DNA of 64,000 nt from Cyclobacteriaceae bacterium (lineage in GTDB: Bacteria; Bacteroidota; Bacteroidia; Cytophagales; Cyclobacteriaceae): the NCBI GenBank assembly GCA_019638255.1, contig JAHBUD010000001.1:2542001-2606000 (forward strand), written 5' to 3'. The notes below the pieces were generated by a model. It did not search any database. It was given only the letters and a program-made list of their open reading frames with translations, and was not told the DNA's origin. A program made the translations under genes and the position numbers. Below, one piece after another: positions 45,634-56,825 of the stretch; within the stretch, counting starts at the first letter, position 1, and each line of letters begins with the position of its first letter.

Positions 45634-46836
45634 CTACAACTCAACCATTGCAGCTTCCTTCATCGTGAGCTTACGACTATGGGCAAGCTTTTGGTATACC
45701 TCTGCACTTTTTCGCTTGCGTCTCTCTTTCGTTTCCAGATCGCATTCGTATAGGCCAAAACGAAAGGTAGGGCCGAGGTGCCATTCAAAATTATCCCACG
45801 CGCTCCACCAATAATACCCCCGGATGTCAATTCCATCCTGAATGGCCTGGTGTATAATTCCTGCATAATCTGTAATGGCTTTCTGTCGAAGTTCATCGCT
45901 GGCATCGCACACACCATTTTCAGTTATAATGATTGGTTTCTTGTATTTATTCCAATACCGATCAATACATTCGCGCAAACCTTCTGGATGGTACTCCCAC
46001 ATGTCATCGTGGGCTTTGTTTAACTTCTTTATTTTATCAGGTGTATCCATGTAAGTTACCGGCAACGGGTCGTGTGTAACACGCGCGTAATAACTCATAC
46101 CAAAAAAATCCACCTTGGTAAAGTGACTGGGAACATATTCCATAAACCACCAATCGCTTAAGCGTGAAGGAAACCACCCCAGCACATTTTCAGCATTGAA
46201 GATTACTGTATTATGCGATATACCAACCGGATGCTCAGGGAATTTTTGTTTGATGTAATCATACACCACGTTGTGGGCTTTGCCCATATTCTTTACCGCC
46301 TTACCGGCCAAATATGGGTTGATTTTAAAAGGAGGGAAGAAGCCTGTTATCCAGCCGTAGCTGGCATAAACGTTGGGTTCGTTAAACGTATTCCATGACG
46401 AAACGTAGTGCCCGAACTCATCAATCACCTTTTTGCAGTAATTAACCCATAGTGGAATATTTTCTTCCTTTTCCCAGCTTCCAAGTCTTGCAAACCACAA
46501 TGGATTGGTAAAGTGGTGAAGCACCATCATGATGGTTACGCCTTTTGATTTCAGATCTGTAAGGAACTTATGGTAAACCTCAACTGTATCCAAATCAAAT
46601 TCTCCGAGGGGCTCACGTTGCAGTTTACTCCATTGCAGGCTCATTCTATAGCCGGGAGCCAATGATGAAATTATAGTAGCATCCTCGGGAAAGCGCAATT
46701 CATGATCGGTAGTGCGTTCGAATATATAACCATCGCGTGATTTTACTCCCTGCCAATCGTGCTCGAATGCTGTTTCAATTTGTGCAGCAGCCGTACTGGT
46801 GCCGAAAATGAAATGGTCGGGAAAGGATAATGTCAT
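45634..46836 (-). CDS. GH1 glycosidase (beta-glucosidase/beta-galactosidase type)
   Basis: The 400-residue protein is a GH1 (beta/alpha)8-barrel. It begins FPDHFIFGTSTAAAQIE, has the acid/base in WNTFNEPNVY and the nucleophile in IIITENGV. It is about 50 residues shorter than common GH1 enzymes, which suggests shortened loops around the active site. There is no signal peptide, so it is probably cytoplasmic. Its start overlaps the M15 peptidase stop by 4 nt, a translationally coupled pair of unrelated enzymes. The sugar specificity is not predictable. Confidence 0.9.
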   Translation of the reverse strand: MTLSFPDHFIFGTSTAAAQIETAFEHDWQGVKSRDGYIFERTTDHELRFPEDATIISSLAPGYRMSLQWSKLQREPLGEFDLDTVEVYHKFLTDLKSKGVTIMMVLHHFTNPLWFARLGSWEKEENIPLWVNYCKKVIDEFGHYVSSWNTFNEPNVYASYGWITGFFPPFKINPYLAGKAVKNMGKAHNVVYDYIKQKFPEHPVGISHNTVIFNAENVLGWFPSRLSDWWFMEYVPSHFTKVDFFGMSYYARVTHDPLPVTYMDTPDKIKKLNKAHDDMWEYHPEGLRECIDRYWNKYKKPIIITENGVCDASDELRQKAITDYAGIIHQAIQDGIDIRGYYWWSAWDNFEWHLGPTFRFGLYECDLETKERRKRKSAEVYQKLAHSRKLTMKEAAMVEL

Positions 46837-47651
46837 GGATTTTTGTGAGCGTATGATGCCTGCTCAGATTCCCACTGCTCCTGATAAAATTTTAACAGCG
46901 CAAGATCGTTCTCCAGACAAGGGTAATTGATTTCCTGCTTAGGAATACGAGGCAATTTTCCATTGGCCAGATCAAAGGCATTTAAACCACCGGTCCATTC
47001 AAAATGTCCGGGATCGTAAAGTGATCGCCAGCGTCCGCCCCAGCGAAGACCAAGCTGTTCACCAATGATGCCAATTTTTCTCCAGAGTGCTCTATTGTGC
47101 CATTCGGGCTGGCCGTTAACGATAGGAACTAAATCCACCGCAAGACCATATTGATGTTTGGATTTTCCGGCTCCGCTTCGCGTATATTTTTTGCCCATGG
47201 TTTTATATTCATCCTGCTTGGCATGCGTGCGAAACGTCTCAACGATGGCCAATTCAATTCCTTTTTGTTTACACTGATAAATTAGTCGAACCACTCTATC
47301 CCTGAAAAAGGGGTGCAGTGAGTTCAGTTCGGTAATCATGGGCAGGTTACCCCGATCTTTTCCGAAGGTAAAATTACTGGCCGTTGCCCAGTGCATCCAT
47401 GCGTGTTGTTCGTATTCCAATAATCTTTTTATCTCTTCTTGCTTCAGTAAAGCAAGTTGCGCTTCAACCTGTTCAATGGAATCTTTGATGGCAAGTTCGC
47501 GTGCCAATCTTTCCTTCTCGATTCGGTTATTGATCTCAACCTCTGCCCGGCAATCATAGGGCTGAAACAAGTTACTCTGTGCAAAGCTGATTTGTGCACC
47601 GTTAAAAAGATTAAAAAGTACTAATCCAATGAAAAAGCGCATTTCTGCCAT
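46833..47651 (-). CDS. M15-family peptidase (D,D-carboxypeptidase / L-Ala-D-Glu endopeptidase type)
   Basis: The 272-residue protein has a signal peptide (FFIGLVLFNLFNGAQISFAQ), a coiled-coil-like linker rich in Glu/Lys at about 45-80, and an M15 domain. The zinc-ligand pattern is visible as SKHQYGLAVDLVP (His and Asp) and the distal His in YDPGHFEWTG. It probably cuts peptidoglycan stem peptides in the periplasm, as VanY/CwlK-like enzymes do. It overlaps the GH1 gene by 4 nt. The start at 47651 is chosen because it gives a complete signal sequence. Confidence 0.88.
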   Translation of the reverse strand: MAEMRFFIGLVLFNLFNGAQISFAQSNLFQPYDCRAEVEINNRIEKERLARELAIKDSIEQVEAQLALLKQEEIKRLLEYEQHAWMHWATASNFTFGKDRGNLPMITELNSLHPFFRDRVVRLIYQCKQKGIELAIVETFRTHAKQDEYKTMGKKYTRSGAGKSKHQYGLAVDLVPIVNGQPEWHNRALWRKIGIIGEQLGLRWGGRWRSLYDPGHFEWTGGLNAFDLANGKLPRIPKQEINYPCLENDLALLKFYQEQWESEQASYAHKNP

Positions 47652-47697
47652 TGTTAAAGCACAAAGGTATCAGGTTGGTGAGATAAATCAAAGAAGA

Positions 47698-47729
47698 TAA
47701 GCCGTATGAGTGCAGCCCCATACGGCTTA
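47698..47729 (-). terminator. Hairpin after the small secreted protein gene
   Basis: TAAGCCGTATG (47698-47708) pairs perfectly with CATACGGCTTA (47719-47729). In the minus direction it follows the gene ending at 47755 and precedes a pyrimidine-rich stretch, so it is a plausible terminator between that gene and the M15 gene. Confidence 0.6.
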
Positions 47730-47754
47730 ACAATTTGCATTTATGATTCTATTA

Positions 47755-48213
47755 TTACTCTGAGTCTTCTGCTTTCAGTTCTGCAAGCATAGTTTCGTAT
47801 TTCAATTTAACGTCTTCATCGGTAGTGAGCGCCTTTTTTATTTTATTGTAGGATGCTGCCCCGATGTAATCTTTCGCGAGTGATTGGAACGTCTCATTGA
47901 TTTTTGCAGTGCCTTCTTCGCGCGTTGCCAGAATTTCTTTAACAGCATTTACTTCATCCTGGGTGGCATTTGCTGCAGCCAGCTTTTCCTCATCTTTGAT
48001 GATACGGGAAAGTTCATTGTAGCGGGCAGCTGTAATGTTCTCATTGGTCTTTACCATTTCGCTTATTGTTTCAATCAATGATTTGCGCATGCCGTCAATC
48101 GAGTCCATTGCAATGGCATATTTTTGCAATTCCTCGTCTGAAATAACTTCCTGGGCAATTCCAGCAGTATTCACTGCTAACAACAAAATGGTTACATAAA
48201 TTAGCTGCTTCAT
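47755..48213 (-). CDS. Small secreted helical protein, DUF4168-like
   Basis: The 152-residue protein starts with a signal peptide (MKQLIYVTILLLAVNTAGIAQ). It continues as a charged, mainly helical chain with heptad-like spacing (ELQKYAIAMDSIDGMRKSLIETISEMVK, YNELSRIIKDEEKLAAANAT). The length and pattern fit DUF4168-type periplasmic proteins, whose role is unknown. It is a single gene with its own downstream hairpin. The DUF assignment is tentative; secretion and helical structure are the solid parts. Confidence 0.7.
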   Translation of the reverse strand: MKQLIYVTILLLAVNTAGIAQEVISDEELQKYAIAMDSIDGMRKSLIETISEMVKTNENITAARYNELSRIIKDEEKLAAANATQDEVNAVKEILATREEGTAKINETFQSLAKDYIGAASYNKIKKALTTDEDVKLKYETMLAELKAEDSE

Positions 48214-48413
48214 TATTGTGAGTTTTGGTTAATGAATGGTTTAAGTTGCAAATAACGCATGCAATCTTAATATCAAAGTAAAAACTCTCAAATTGAACTT
48301 TAATTATATGTATGGCGGTCTAGTGTTTCTGCTGATAAGTGACGTCCAGAGCATTTCAGATCAGAAGCGCACTCGGATAATCGGATTGACCTACTTTAAA
48401 TAGCAGGAATTCT

Positions 48414-48429
48414 AGCAACCGATTGCAAG
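48414..48429. promoter_or_regulatory. LacI-type operator upstream of pckG
   Basis: AGCAACCGATTGCAAG contains GCAACCGATTGC (48415-48426), identical over 12 bp to the susC-xylB operator. It lies about 145 bp before the pckG start. Confidence 0.6.
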
Positions 48430-48479
48430 ATTTTCTTGAAAAAAAGTAGCTGACAACTATCGTATTTAAATTTACACAA

Positions 48480-48489
48480 CAATCGATTG
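48480..48489. promoter_or_regulatory. Short operator-like dyad upstream of pckG
   Basis: CAATCGATTG is a perfect 10-bp palindrome with the centre of the LacI-type operator, 54 bp downstream of the longer site's end and 84 bp before the start codon. It may be a second binding site. Confidence 0.4.
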
Positions 48490-48504
48490 AAAAATCCATT
48501 AGCC

Positions 48505-48518
48505 ATGATAATTATCAT
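48505..48518. promoter_or_regulatory. Perfect 14-bp palindrome upstream of pckG
   Basis: ATGATAATTATCAT is fully self-complementary and lies 55 bp before the start codon. It could be a separate operator (it resembles half of a Fur-type box) or chance in AT-rich DNA. Confidence 0.35.
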
Positions 48519-48573
48519 TTTTAATTGATCAAATTGGCGGTTATTTTCGGCATCTGAAAACCCAAGACCAACT

Positions 48574-50439
48574 ATGAATATGACTCAGGAACTGACCTCC
48601 AAACCCACTGCTTATACCGTAAAACATACGGAGGCCTTAGAATGGGTAAAACAAATTGCGGAACTGTGTAAACCCACTGATATACATTGGTGCGATGGAT
48701 CGAAGGAAGAATACGATCGGTTGTGTAATCTTTTAGTAGAGAGTGGAACATTTATTCGCTTGAATCCTCAAAAGCGCCCCAATAGCTTCGCCTGTTTTTC
48801 TGATCCCAGTGACGTTGCCCGTGTTGAAGATAAAACGTATATCTGCTGCCGAAGAAAGGAAGATGCTGGACCTACCAACAACTGGATGGATCCAAAACAA
48901 ATGAAGCAGACCTTGCAAGGACTCTTTGATGGTTGCATGCAAGGCCGAACCATGTATGTTATTCCTTATAGCATGGGACCGATCGGTTCTGACATCGCAC
49001 AGATAGGTATTGAAATAACCGACTCGGCTTATGTGGTGGTGAACATGCATTTAATGACCCGAGTTAGTTCAAAAGTGATGGACATTCTGGGCGAAGATGG
49101 TGAGTATGTAAAATGTTTGCATAGTGTTGGTGCTCCTTTACAGCCTGGTCAGCAAGATGCTAAATGGCCAACCAATCCAACCACAAAATATATTGTTCAC
49201 TTCCCGGAAGAACGCAGCATTATGTCGTACGGATCGGGTTATGGCGGTAATGCTCTGCTTGGAAAAAAATGCTTTGCCCTTCGGATTGCTTCTGTTATGG
49301 GTAAAGATGAAAACTGGCTTGCAGAACATATGTTGCTGATGGGTGTTGAAAGTCCGGATGGACATAAGGATTATATCGCTGCTGCCTTTCCAAGTGCTTG
49401 CGGGAAAACGAATTTTGCTATGATCATTCCACCAAAGGAATTTGACGGCTGGAAAGTAACCACAGTAGGAGATGACATTGCCTGGATTAAGCCGGGTAAG
49501 GATGGAAAGCTTTACGCCATCAATCCCGAAGCGGGATACTTTGGCGTGGCTCCGGGTACTAACGAAAAAACAAACCCGAATGCCATCAAGACAATTTCAT
49601 CGAACACCATCTTTACCAATGTGGCGATTACCGATGATGGAGACGTGTGGTGGGAAGGACTTACCAAAGAGCCTCCTAAAAACCTCACCGACTGGACCGG
49701 AAAGAAATGGGATCCGGCATCGGGCAAACCATCAGCTCACCCGAACAGTCGATTTACGGTCTCAGCAAAACAAAATCCGGTAATTGATTCCGAATGGGAG
49801 AATCCCAAAGGAGTACCCATAACGGCTTTTGTTTTCGGTGGACGCAGAAGCACTACCATCCCGTTGGTGTATCAATCAGCCAACTGGGCTTATGGTGTAT
49901 ACATGGCTTCAACCATGGGCTCTGAAATGACGGCTGCCGCTTTTGGAGAGGTTGGAAAAGTAAGACGCGATCCTTTTGCGATGCTTCCTTTCTGCGGATA
50001 TCACATGGGCGATTATTTCAACCACTGGTTACAATTCGGTCGCGGACTTCCTGCTCCTCCGCGGATTTACGGTGTAAACTGGTTCCGTAAAGATGCTGAT
50101 GGCAAGTTTATCTGGCCTGGCTTTGGCGACAACATGCGCGTATTAAAGTGGATTGTGCAAAAGAGCCGTGGCGAAGTGAACGCTGTAGAGAGCCCGATTG
50201 GTTGGATGCCAACCTACGATGACATCGACTGGACTGGTCTTGATTTTACACACGAGCAGTTTGAAAGCATCACCTCTATTGATCGGGAAGAGTGGAAAGC
50301 TGAGTTATTACAGCATGCAGAATTGTTTGAACGCATGTACGATAAATTACCCAAGGAATTCATCTTCATGCGTGAGCTACTGCTCTCCAGCTTGTGGCGT
50401 TCACCTGAGAAATGGAAACTTGAACCCGAGCGTTTTTGA
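48574..50439 (+). CDS. pckG: Phosphoenolpyruvate carboxykinase, GTP-dependent
   Basis: The 621-residue cytosolic enzyme converts oxaloacetate and GTP to phosphoenolpyruvate, CO2 and GDP, the entry step of gluconeogenesis. The P-loop [10 protein letters not shown] (271-280) with reactive Cys276 is the hallmark of the GTP form. [15 protein letters not shown] and [17 protein letters not shown] are further signatures. The length is typical. The gene stands alone with a good terminator behind it. The 360 bp in front contain a LacI-type operator identical in its core to the xylan-locus operator, plus two more palindromes, so its expression is probably tied to carbon supply. Confidence 0.96.
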   Translation: MNMTQELTSKPTAYTVKHTEALEWVKQIAELCKPTDIHWCDGSKEEYDRLCNLLVESGTFIRLNPQKRPNSFACFSDPSDVARVEDKTYICCRRKEDAGPTNNWMDPKQMKQTLQGLFDGCMQGRTMYVIPYSMGPIGSDIAQIGIEITDSAYVVVNMHLMTRVSSKVMDILGEDGEYVKCLHSVGAPLQPGQQDAKWPTNPTTKYIVHFPEERSIMSYGSGYGGNALLGKKCFALRIASVMGKDENWLAEHMLLMGVESPDGHKDYIAAAFPSACGKTNFAMIIPPKEFDGWKVTTVGDDIAWIKPGKDGKLYAINPEAGYFGVAPGTNEKTNPNAIKTISSNTIFTNVAITDDGDVWWEGLTKEPPKNLTDWTGKKWDPASGKPSAHPNSRFTVSAKQNPVIDSEWENPKGVPITAFVFGGRRSTTIPLVYQSANWAYGVYMASTMGSEMTAAAFGEVGKVRRDPFAMLPFCGYHMGDYFNHWLQFGRGLPAPPRIYGVNWFRKDADGKFIWPGFGDNMRVLKWIVQKSRGEVNAVESPIGWMPTYDDIDWTGLDFTHEQFESITSIDREEWKAELLQHAELFERMYDKLPKEFIFMRELLLSSLWRSPEKWKLEPERF

Positions 50440-50458
50440 TTCGCTCATACTATAGACG

Positions 50459-50487
50459 AAAGCCCCTTTTGCAAGGGGCTTTTTTTA
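50459..50487 (+). terminator. Rho-independent terminator after pckG
   Basis: AGCCCC and GGGGCT pair around TTTTGCAA and are followed by eight T residues, about 20 nt after the pckG stop. This is a textbook intrinsic terminator. Confidence 0.92.
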
Positions 50488-50572
50488 TGCCGGATATGCT
50501 ATGCTTATTGGAATCTTGCAAACCTGAATTAATAGGCATACTTTGGAAACAGTAAACCAAACCTGAATCTGC

Positions 50573-52072
50573 ATGAGTTCACCTAAAACCTTTTTTGGTC
50601 ATCCTCGAGGCTTGGCCACACTGTTTTTTACTGAAATGTGGGAGCGCTTCAGCTACTATGGCATGCGCGCAATCCTTATTCTTTTTTTACGCGACAGTAT
50701 TGAAAATGGCGGATTAGGCCTGGATGCAAAAAACAGTGCGGCCATCTACGGGTTGTACACCATGTTTGTTTACCTGCTGGCGATGCCAGGGGGCTGGCTT
50801 GCCGATAACTTCTTTGGGCTTCGTAAATCAGTATTTATTGGCGGTTGTTTTATCGCCATAGGGCATTTCTTTTTGGTGATACCTACAACAGAAACATTTT
50901 TTGTTGGCTTAGTGTGCATTGTATTGGGTGTGGGATTGTTGAAGCCAAACATCAGCGGTATTGTTGGTGGATTATATAATGATCAGGAGCAATCCAAACG
51001 TGATGCAGGTTTCTCTATTTTTTACATGGGCATCAACCTGGGCGCATTCATCGGACCTATTATTGCAGGAGCCATTGGTGAGCGTATTGCCTGGAACCTT
51101 GGTTTTGGTGTGGCCGGTATTGGTATGGTGTTAGGTCTTATTCAGTATAAGTTAACGGAGAAACACCTTGGTGAAATCGGAAAGTATCCCGCACGATTGC
51201 CAGATGAAGCGGTTCAACAAAAACGTGACAAGCTGGTTAAGAATGTTCTGATTGCTTTTGGTATAACATTGATCACCCTATTGGCTCTGGGTTTAACACA
51301 AACCATAACCATCAATCCATTTTTTATAGCAAACGCATCAGGTGTTATCATTTTTGTAGCGGTAATATCCTACTTCATATACCTTTTTACATTTGCTGGA
51401 CTAACCCCGGAGGAAAAGAAAAAAGTATCGGTTATCGGTATACTGTTTATTTTTTCAGCGTTGTTTTGGTCGGGTTTTGAACAGGCAGGTTCATCATTGA
51501 ACATCTTTGCATTAGAATATACGGATCGTAACTTTTTAGGCTGGGAGATACCTGCCAGTTGGATGCAGAGCGTTAATGCCATTTTCATCATTGCGCTTGC
51601 ACCCATGTTCGCATGGTTATGGGTTTGGTTGGCCAACCGAAGCGTGCAGCCTAATACCCCAACGAAATTTTCACTCGGTTTGATTTTACTGGCCATAGGT
51701 TTTGCGTGTGTAGCCGTAGCCGCTTATTATATTACCGATGGCAACAAGCCCTTATTCTGGTGGCTTATCCTGACCTACTTATTGCATACGATGGGTGAAT
51801 TGTGTTTAAGTCCAGTAGGGCTGAGTGCTGTAACAAAGCTATCCCCCAAGAAACTGGTTGGTCAGATGATGGGCGTATGGTTTATGTCTGTTGCATTCGG
51901 GAATCTTATTGCAGGCTTGATTGCAGGGGGTATTGATGATGCAGAGATACAAGCCAATCCGGATATCCTGCCGAATCTCTTCTGGTTTGTTGTGATGACT
52001 ACGGGCATTGGAGGAGTTGTGCTTTTGGTTTTCAACCGACCGATCCGGAAATTGATGGGGAATATTCATTAG
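50573..52072 (+). CDS. Proton-dependent di-/tripeptide transporter (POT family)
   Basis: The 499-residue inner-membrane protein has 12-14 hydrophobic helices. The POT signature ExxER is present in FFTEMWERFSYYGMRAIL near residue 23. The second motif is in FSIFYMGINLGAFIGPIIAG, and TYLLHTMGELCLSPVGLSAVTKL lies in the C-terminal half. It imports small peptides with protons. It is followed by an OPT-family gene after 35 nt, so two peptide importers of different families form one unit. Confidence 0.94.
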   Translation: MSSPKTFFGHPRGLATLFFTEMWERFSYYGMRAILILFLRDSIENGGLGLDAKNSAAIYGLYTMFVYLLAMPGGWLADNFFGLRKSVFIGGCFIAIGHFFLVIPTTETFFVGLVCIVLGVGLLKPNISGIVGGLYNDQEQSKRDAGFSIFYMGINLGAFIGPIIAGAIGERIAWNLGFGVAGIGMVLGLIQYKLTEKHLGEIGKYPARLPDEAVQQKRDKLVKNVLIAFGITLITLLALGLTQTITINPFFIANASGVIIFVAVISYFIYLFTFAGLTPEEKKKVSVIGILFIFSALFWSGFEQAGSSLNIFALEYTDRNFLGWEIPASWMQSVNAIFIIALAPMFAWLWVWLANRSVQPNTPTKFSLGLILLAIGFACVAVAAYYITDGNKPLFWWLILTYLLHTMGELCLSPVGLSAVTKLSPKKLVGQMMGVWFMSVAFGNLIAGLIAGGIDDAEIQANPDILPNLFWFVVMTTGIGGVVLLVFNRPIRKLMGNIH

Positions 52073-52107
52073 CATTCATCGCGGTATACATTCTCAACTA
52101 GCAGCAT

Positions 52108-54060
52108 ATGGAAGAAAACAAAACGTTTAAGCCCTACATAGCTCCCAGCGATTTCGTTCCTGAATTCACGCTGAAAGCAATCATACTCGGATCCATTTTT
52201 GGGATCATCTTCGGGGCTGCCACAGTTTATCTGGGATTAAAAGTCGGTTTAACCGTAAGTGCTTCTATTCCCATTGCTGTGTTGGCAATTTCAATCTTTA
52301 AAAAATTAGGCAAGGCCACCATTCTTGAAAACAACATGGTACAAACCATTGGCTCTGCGGGAGAATCCGTTGCGGCCGGGGTTGTGTTTACCGTGCCTGC
52401 GCTTCTGTTTCTTGCCGGAGGTGAAGCCTATTTTCAATACTTCCAGATTTTTGTTCTTGCCCTGGTAGGTGGCGTGTTAGGCGTGTTGTTCATGGTGCCC
52501 TTGCGCAGGGCGTTAATCGTAAAAGAGCATGGTAACCTGCCGTATCCGGAAGGAACAGCCTGTGCTGATGTGTTGATAGCCGGTGAGAAGGGTGGTGCGT
52601 TGGCAAAGAATGTTTTTTATGGCTTAGGAATCGCCTTCCTGTACAAGGGTTTGATGTCCATCCTAGGGCTTTGGAAAGAAGTTCCGCAGTACGTATTTGG
52701 CAGGCAATCGGCTTTGCCTAATGGAACAGTAAATGCTGAGATCACCCCCGAGCTTTTGGGGGTGGGCTACATCATTGGTCCCCGCATTGCAGGAATTATG
52801 GTGGCCGGTGGTGTGTTGTCGTGGTTGGTATTGATACCACTGATTACACTATTGGGCGATAACCTTACTTCGCCTATGGCACCGGAAACTACCATGCTAA
52901 TTTCGGAAATGTCGCCTGCGCAAATCTGGAGCAAGTACATTCGATACATAGGTGCAGGGGCAGTTACGTTTGGTGGTATCATCACGCTTATTAAAACATT
53001 GCCCACCATTGCAACTGCTTTTCGCGATTCGTTTAAAGATTTAAAAGCGCGCAATAATCAAGCGGCTGCTACACAGGTTCGAACCGAAAAGGATGTTCCG
53101 CTGATTTTTGTTGTTATCGGATCTGTAGTTCTTGTTTTGTTAATGGCTATTCTGCCAAACGTGCCTACCAATTTCCTTTCTGCGATCATGATTGTTGTGT
53201 TCGGGTTTTTCTTTGTTACCGTTGCATCCCGTATTGTAGGGTTGATCGGATCTTCATCAAGTCCGGTTTCGGGTATGACCATCGCTACACTAATGGCAAC
53301 CTCATTGATTTTTATAGGCATTGGCTGGACGGGTGATTTCTATCAACCTATAGCGCTTGTAGTAGGATCAATAGTTTGTATTGCTTCCGCGAACGCAGGG
53401 GCTACATCACAAGATTTGAAAACAGGATTTTTGGTTGGAGCAACACCCATGAAACAGCAACTTGGGTTGCTCATTGGTGTGCTAGTCTCCACCGTGGCCA
53501 TTGGCTTCACGTTGTTGTTGCTTAACGATACACTGGGTATTGGAATTGTAACGGAGCAACATCCTAATCCCTTACCGGCACCTCAAGCCATGCTGATGTC
53601 GACCGTAATTAAAGGCTTGCTTAGCCAGAATCTTCCATGGGGATTAGTATTGTCCGGCATGGGCCTTTCTGCGGTGGTTGAATTGTGCGGGGTAAGTTCG
53701 TTGGCTTTTGCCGTTGGCGCATACCTTCCACTATCTACAACATCACCCATATTTTTTGGCGGCTTAATCAAGTTAATTGCCGATAAGGTAACGAAACGAA
53801 AAGGGGAAGAATCAGAGGTTAGCTCTGGTGCCTTGTTTAGTTCAGGGTTGATTGCCGGTGGAGCCCTAACGGGAATATTGGTGGCCGTGTTGCTGGGAAC
53901 CAATGTTAATACGGCAGAAGGTCCACAATCTGTGATCGCAGTAATCCATCATGCTGTTCACGGAGTAATTGAGGAGGGTGGGGATTTAATCTCCATCGTC
54001 ATGTTTGTGATTCTAGGACTAATCGTATTTCGTTTTGCGAAAGCAAAAATCGATTCTTAG
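52108..54060 (+). CDS. OPT-family oligopeptide transporter
   Basis: The 650-residue protein has about 15 hydrophobic segments and the OPT features PEFTLKAIILGSIFGIIFGAATVYLGLKVG, ENNMVQTIGSAGESVAAGVVFTVPAL and EHGNLPYPEGTACADVL. Bacterial OPT members of this type import small peptides, and some move metal chelates or peptide-like siderophores. It lies 35 nt after the POT gene and ends at a strong hairpin shared with the next, convergent gene. The substrate is not predictable. Confidence 0.93.
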   Translation: MEENKTFKPYIAPSDFVPEFTLKAIILGSIFGIIFGAATVYLGLKVGLTVSASIPIAVLAISIFKKLGKATILENNMVQTIGSAGESVAAGVVFTVPALLFLAGGEAYFQYFQIFVLALVGGVLGVLFMVPLRRALIVKEHGNLPYPEGTACADVLIAGEKGGALAKNVFYGLGIAFLYKGLMSILGLWKEVPQYVFGRQSALPNGTVNAEITPELLGVGYIIGPRIAGIMVAGGVLSWLVLIPLITLLGDNLTSPMAPETTMLISEMSPAQIWSKYIRYIGAGAVTFGGIITLIKTLPTIATAFRDSFKDLKARNNQAAATQVRTEKDVPLIFVVIGSVVLVLLMAILPNVPTNFLSAIMIVVFGFFFVTVASRIVGLIGSSSSPVSGMTIATLMATSLIFIGIGWTGDFYQPIALVVGSIVCIASANAGATSQDLKTGFLVGATPMKQQLGLLIGVLVSTVAIGFTLLLLNDTLGIGIVTEQHPNPLPAPQAMLMSTVIKGLLSQNLPWGLVLSGMGLSAVVELCGVSSLAFAVGAYLPLSTTSPIFFGGLIKLIADKVTKRKGEESEVSSGALFSSGLIAGGALTGILVAVLLGTNVNTAEGPQSVIAVIHHAVHGVIEEGGDLISIVMFVILGLIVFRFAKAKIDS

Positions 54061-54084
54061 CTGTTGTCGGGAACGATGGCAAAT

Positions 54085-54118
54085 AAAAAACCTGAGGGTG
54101 TATCTGCTCAGGTTTTTT
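54085..54118. terminator. Bidirectional terminator between the OPT and TerB-like genes
   Basis: AAAAAACCTGAG (54085-54096) and CTCAGGTTTTTT (54107-54118) form a perfect stem with A- and T-runs on both sides, placed between convergent genes. Confidence 0.88.
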
Positions 54119-54134
54119 ATTGAAGTACTGATGG

Positions 54135-54503
54135 TCAGTTCGAAATATCGATAATTTCTTTTAGGGCATTTAAGGCTTTTGTCTCCGATTCATCCACCTT
54201 TCCGTCAGCATTAATGATGTCGTACATATCGGTAAATACTTTGTACTTCTGTGGGAATTTTATGGAGGAAAAGTGATTAAATGTATCCTTGAACAGCGTC
54301 TTCAATTGGTTCTTATCAAAGTCATCAAAAAGATTAAGTTCCTCATTCAGTTTCTTATTGAAATCGACATCCCCAGGGGGATATAGTTTTTTCATCTTTT
54401 CCAGAATCACTTCCCGTTCTGTATCGTGAAACTCGCCATCGGCATGTGCCATGTAGATGTAAAGAAATAGCACAAAGTCGGAGAAGTTTTTATGGATAAC
54501 CAT
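54135..54503 (-). CDS. TerB-like (tellurite-resistance-fold) small protein
   Basis: The 122-residue acidic helical protein shows the two metal-binding-like segments of TerB-type domains: AHADGEFHDTEREVILEKM in the first third and INADGKVDESETKALNALKEI at the end. Such domains occur in stress-related and envelope-linked proteins; a direct role in tellurite resistance should not be assumed. There is no signal peptide. It is a single gene between two terminators. Confidence 0.7.
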   Translation of the reverse strand: MVIHKNFSDFVLFLYIYMAHADGEFHDTEREVILEKMKKLYPPGDVDFNKKLNEELNLFDDFDKNQLKTLFKDTFNHFSSIKFPQKYKVFTDMYDIINADGKVDESETKALNALKEIIDISN

Positions 54504-54567
54504 AGGTGTTTAATTAGTAGGTCCAAGTTACACTACAGCAGCTTAAACCGCAAAATATGCACAAAAT

Positions 54568-54597
54568 AAAAGGTTCCACGAATTCGTGGAACCTTTT
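54568..54597. terminator. Terminator after groEL
   Basis: AAAAGGTTCCACG and its exact complement CGTGGAACCTTTT flank AATT and form a 13-bp perfect stem with A/T-runs on both sides. It ends the groES-groEL transcript on the minus strand and may also stop transcription from the other side. Confidence 0.88.
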
Positions 54598-54621
54598 ATT
54601 TTTAAAGAGGTAATTGATGGA

Positions 54622-56256
<1,635 letters not shown>

Positions 56257-56273
56257 TTAAAATTTAAGGTTGA

Positions 56274-56552
56274 TTAGATGATTCCGAAGATGTCTGAATT
56301 TCTCATGATTAAATACTCTTTACCATCAATGTTGATTTCGGTTCCGGAGTACTTACCATAAAGCACTTGATCGCCCACTTTAACGGTTACAGGCTTATCT
56401 TTTAATCCTTCACCCACGGCAATCACTTTGCCTTTTTGAGGTTTTTCTTTGGAGGAATCCGGGATGTACAATCCGGACGATGTTTTGGTTTCAGCTTCTG
56501 CGGGTTCAACTAATACCCGGTCTTCGTTTGGTTTAAAGTTGATCTTGGCCAT
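56274..56552 (-). CDS. groES: Co-chaperonin GroES (10 kDa)
   Basis: I use the start at 56552 ([17 protein letters not shown]), giving 92 residues, the family norm; the frame could extend 9 codons further without homology. The mobile loop that docks on GroEL is [19 protein letters not shown], and the C-terminal [21 protein letters not shown] is typical. It is cytoplasmic and is the first gene of the groES-groEL operon. Confidence 0.97.
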   Translation of the reverse strand: MAKINFKPNEDRVLVEPAEAETKTSSGLYIPDSSKEKPQKGKVIAVGEGLKDKPVTVKVGDQVLYGKYSGTEINIDGKEYLIMRNSDIFGII

Positions 56553-56711
56553 ATAAGTAATGGATTTAAGGTTTAACAAACTTTGTCATCATCCGCTTAT
56601 CAGCTATTGTGCCATGGGCATCGAAAATGCCAAAAACGGACAAAATTTCAATAAAATGAGCTTTTCAGCTCGCCAACCAATCTTCGGTGGCATACATTCA
56701 CTGGGGGAATA

Positions 56712-56727
56712 CTGACAGATTTGTCAG
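56712..56727. promoter_or_regulatory. Inverted repeat in the groES / 56826 intergenic region
   Basis: CTGACA and TGTCAG are 6-bp arms around GATT, roughly 160 bp upstream of groES and 100 bp upstream of the divergent gene. It could be a binding site for a stress regulator; there is no further support. Confidence 0.3.
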
Positions 56728-56825
56728 GCTGAAGTCAGATTTGGCAGAGTTTTGAGTTCAGCCATATGCTGGGAATTGACAAAAATTTAGCATTTAATTA
56801 ACTTTTAGGTTTAAAATCATAGGGT

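Noticed and set aside
54135..54503. Calling the TerB-like gene a tellurite-resistance determinant
   Set aside because: The other ter genes are missing and the domain occurs widely in unrelated proteins.
56553..56825. A CIRCE heat-shock operator before groES
   Set aside because: The TTAGCACTC-N9-GAGTGCTAA element is absent; only a weak 6-bp inverted repeat occurs.
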